A DNA stretch of 64,000 nucleotides, from the NCBI GenBank assembly GCA_963691815.1, contig OY829654.1, positions 11,497,298 to 11,561,297 of the forward strand, in the 5' to 3' direction. The position numbers were made by a program, and so were the translations under genes. This stretch comes from Echiichthys vipera. Its lineage: Eukaryota > Chordata > Actinopteri > Perciformes > Trachinidae. Under the pieces are notes generated by a model. It was not told the DNA's origin and did not search any database. It was given only the letters and a program-made list of their open reading frames with translations. This document shows, piece after piece, positions 62,601 through 64,000 of the stretch; within the stretch, counting starts at the first letter, position 1; each line of letters starts with the position of its first letter.

Positions 62601-63425
62601 ATAATAAAACTTATGTAACAAGTGAAAAGAAACACAAGTTCTGAGTCATCTTTATGTAACTCACCTGCAGACCCACAGTTCCAGGAATACCAGGTGGGCC
62701 AGGTAGACCACTGTCACCCTAAAAAAAGAACAGGGCACTTAGAACGACAACAAAACACCAAATCACAGAACTTAATGAAATAAATATTTCGTACATTCTA
62801 ATTCTATTCCTATTTACCTTCATTAACCACATTGTACCACTGACAGCAACCTAACACACTTACCTTCTCTCCATTTTTCCCAGACTCGCCCTTGTCTCCT
62901 TTATGCCCTGTGTGACCCTACAAGAGCAAAAATACATGTGCATGTGCATGAGTTGTGTATATTCTCAAAGATATATTGATTGATTGATTGAAATCAAACA
63001 AGAACCATGACAGAAATTATATTTACCTTGAATCCTGGCATCCCAGAAGGACCCGAGGGACCCGGGGGACAGATAGCAGGACACTGCAGAAGACAGAGAC
63101 ACACACACTGAGGACTCTAAACTCTCTGTATTCAGGGGAAGCATTTTCAGTTTACTGCTGTGATCTCACAGGTGGTGGATGATTGAAAACTTACCAGGAG
63201 GTCACCGCTAAGATCATGAAGAGTGCCAGGAAGACCCTGACAGATGGAGAGATGGCAACACACATTAAGAGACCCTTTTAAAATGTTAATATTTCCCCTG
63301 CAGCTGTGAAGCCAGATACAATTAACAAGGGATCCACTGGGTGGCAGTGGAAAATTGATAACTGCACTTACTGGTGGTCCGTCAGTGCCAGGAGGTCCAG
63401 GAAGTCCTGAAAGACCCTCAGCACC
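56423..63425 (-). CDS. COL9A3: COL9A3, collagen alpha-3(IX) chain, 5' exons beyond window
   Basis: One chain of cartilage collagen IX, a FACIT collagen on the surface of collagen II fibrils. Exons (minus strand, transcription order): 63372-63425, 63195-63236, 63027-63083, 62864-62917, 62665-62718, 62447-62500, 62161-62214, 61977-62030, 61838-61891, 61697-61750, 61533-61586, 61403-61447, 61247-61300, 61070-61123, 60336-60389, 60086-60157, 59389-59424, 59095-59139, 58514-58546, 57709-57855, 57532-57586, 57249-57431, 57002-57079, 56423-56607. Most are 54, 45 or 36 bases and start with a Gly codon, the collagen exon pattern. NC3 (CPAICPP), NC2 (ASEQQIRELCGSMI) and NC1 (GICDTTACQGA) identify alpha-3. 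The upstream COL3 exons and signal peptide are not in the window. Confidence 0.95.
57002..57586 (-). CDS. COL9A3: COL9A3 NC2 and start of COL1
   Basis: Exon 57532-57586 gives GKLASEQQIRELCGSMI, and exon 57249-57431 continues QIAQLAANLRRPLAPG and then GRPGPAG triplets. NC2 is the trimer-selecting non-collagenous segment and carries the conserved Cys. Exon 57002-57079 has GKAVDGPTG, an imperfection in Gly-X-Y aligned with GAGLDGPEG in human. Phase is 1 at these junctions, unlike the phase-0 COL2 exons. Confidence 0.95.
57709..62917 (-). CDS. COL9A3: COL9A3 COL2 triple-helix exons
   Basis: Seventeen exons, each beginning with a Gly codon and ending in phase 0, except that 57709-57855 starts with Ser of GESGKRGE. 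All 17 read as uninterrupted Gly-X-Y. The exon at 57709-57855 is 147 bases, a fusion of smaller units. Introns are mostly 100-300 bases. The acceptor of exon 60086-60157 is preceded by a GT-repeat tract. Confidence 0.93.
57856..58513 (-). other. COL9A3 intron, no feature seen
   Basis: Between the 33-base exon 58514-58546 and exon 57709-57855. Non-repetitive, no exon-like Gly-X-Y reading on the minus strand. Confidence 0.55.
58547..59094 (-). other. COL9A3 intron, no feature seen
   Basis: AT-rich intron of about 550 bases. No gene, repeat or RNA recognised. Confidence 0.55.
59425..60085 (-). other. COL9A3 intron, no feature seen
   Basis: Intron of about 660 bases between exons 60086-60157 and 59389-59424. 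Nothing recognised apart from a purine-rich stretch at 59430-59530. Confidence 0.55.
60171..60273 (-). repeat. CA/CGCA microsatellite, UG-repeat in COL9A3 pre-mRNA
   Basis: About 100 bases of alternating CA with CG interruptions on the plus strand. On the COL9A3 sense strand it is a (GT)n tract ending about a dozen bases before the acceptor tactgcag of exon 60086-60157, replacing the usual polypyrimidine stretch. Confidence 0.93.
60390..61069 (-). other. COL9A3 intron, no feature seen
   Basis: The intron between exons 61070-61123 and 60336-60389. No repeat or extra Gly-X-Y exon recognised. Confidence 0.6.
63027..63425 (-). CDS. COL9A3: COL9A3 end of COL3 and NC3 hinge
   Basis: Exon 63372-63425 encodes GAEGLSGLPGPPGTDGPP, exon 63195-63236 GLPGTLHDLSGDLL, and exon 63027-63083 CPAICPPGPSGPSGMPGFK. 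The non-collagenous hinge HDLSGDLLCPAIC matches the LPEGATDLQCPSIC position in human alpha-3. The two cysteines crosslink the three IX chains. Confidence 0.92.
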
Positions 63426-64000
63426 CTGAAAAAAACAGATAATAGATAGCACCCAGATTAGTAGCATCTTCAGCATGTCAGTTTAAAATAAGATAGTATC
63501 AAAGGTAGAGTCAATGTGCAACATCTCAGCTACAGTAAGTCACCTGGTCACAGTTATTACAATCAGTTATGGTCGTCCCAGAGGGAAGAGTAACACTTAA
63601 AATCCCTCTCCAGTCCAAAAATGTGTTTTGCTTAATGTCACTTTACTCAGATGTTTGACGTTCATTGTGCAGAATGCTGTACGTGCAGAGTTTAATACTG
63701 GACTGGCTGTTTTTGAAATTCATCTGTTGATGGGGGAACGTTTCTCTGCGCTCACCTTGAATCTGTACCTATGAACGTGGTTCACTTATTGTTTTCATCC
63801 TTTGAGTTATGTCTACAGCACATCCTAATTTAATGTGTGTATCTGACTTCTTAACAGTCAGGGTTAAGAGAGGACATGTCACGGCGTCGTATCACGTCTT
63901 ATCATTGGGGTACAACACGTGCAATAAAATCTGGTCTGAAACTGCCAAAAGGCTCAATAGCTGCCGCACATTCATTGAACATTGAGATAATTGATTTATT
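63426..64000 (-). other. COL9A3 intron running off the window
   Basis: No Gly-X-Y exon found on the minus strand, so the remaining COL3 exons lie past 64000. No repeat seen. Confidence 0.6.

Noticed and set aside
63543..63600. Possible extra COL9A3 exon reading ITDCNNCDQ before GAEGLSG
   Set aside because: It would join in phase, but it has no Gly-X-Y, its acceptor (ttttaag) is weak and it has no match in alpha-3(IX), whose COL3 helix should continue here.

Overview
The window is vertebrate nuclear DNA, almost certainly from a teleost fish. It has split genes with mostly short GT-AG introns, AATAAA poly(A) signals, AT-rich introns full of small DNA transposons and CA repeats, and protein sequences typical of fish orthologues of mammalian genes. 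No tools were available, so every exon was read by eye from open frames, splice sites, phase and remembered family sequences.

Layout. (1) Positions 12-12365, + strand: ZMYND8 (RACK7), a chromatin reader with PHD, bromodomain, PWWP and MYND modules; the window opens at the exon before the conserved N-terminal segment, and 19 coding exons run to a stop at 11373. (2) Positions 13400-48550, + strand: DIDO1 (DATF1), whose CpG-rich start carries an exact TCTCGCGAGA box. Fifteen coding exons give a joined frame of 4264 residues: PHD, TFIIS-like central domain, SPOC, then an 8.7-kb last exon with a large array of G-P-D/E-R-R-G repeats. A 15-kb intron separates the PHD part from the TFIIS part. (3) Positions 51200-55240, + strand: TCFL5, a bHLH factor of 436 residues in six coding exons. 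(4) Positions 56423-63425, minus strand: COL9A3, collagen alpha-3(IX), 24 exons from the end of COL3 through NC3, COL2, NC2, COL1 and NC1; its 5' exons lie beyond the window.

The order DIDO1-TCFL5-COL9A3, with COL9A3 facing TCFL5 tail to tail, is the arrangement I recall for human 20q13.33. ZMYND8 next to DIDO1 differs from human, where ZMYND8 is at 20q13.12.

ZMYND8 and DIDO1 are both nuclear readers of histone marks, TCFL5 is a germ-line/E-box transcription factor and COL9A3 is a cartilage matrix protein. The genes are neighbours rather than parts of one pathway. Non-genic DNA is mainly transposon debris, including two nested insertions, paired ~495-bp terminal-inverted-repeat elements and a near-perfect 35-bp-arm hairpin. 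I found no wholly new system. The most unusual items are the DIDO1 81-bp repeat array with its higher-order 234-bp duplication, the UG-repeat tract at a COL9A3 acceptor, a GC-AG intron in DIDO1, a 52-bp intron in TCFL5 and the hairpin at 50559-50642.
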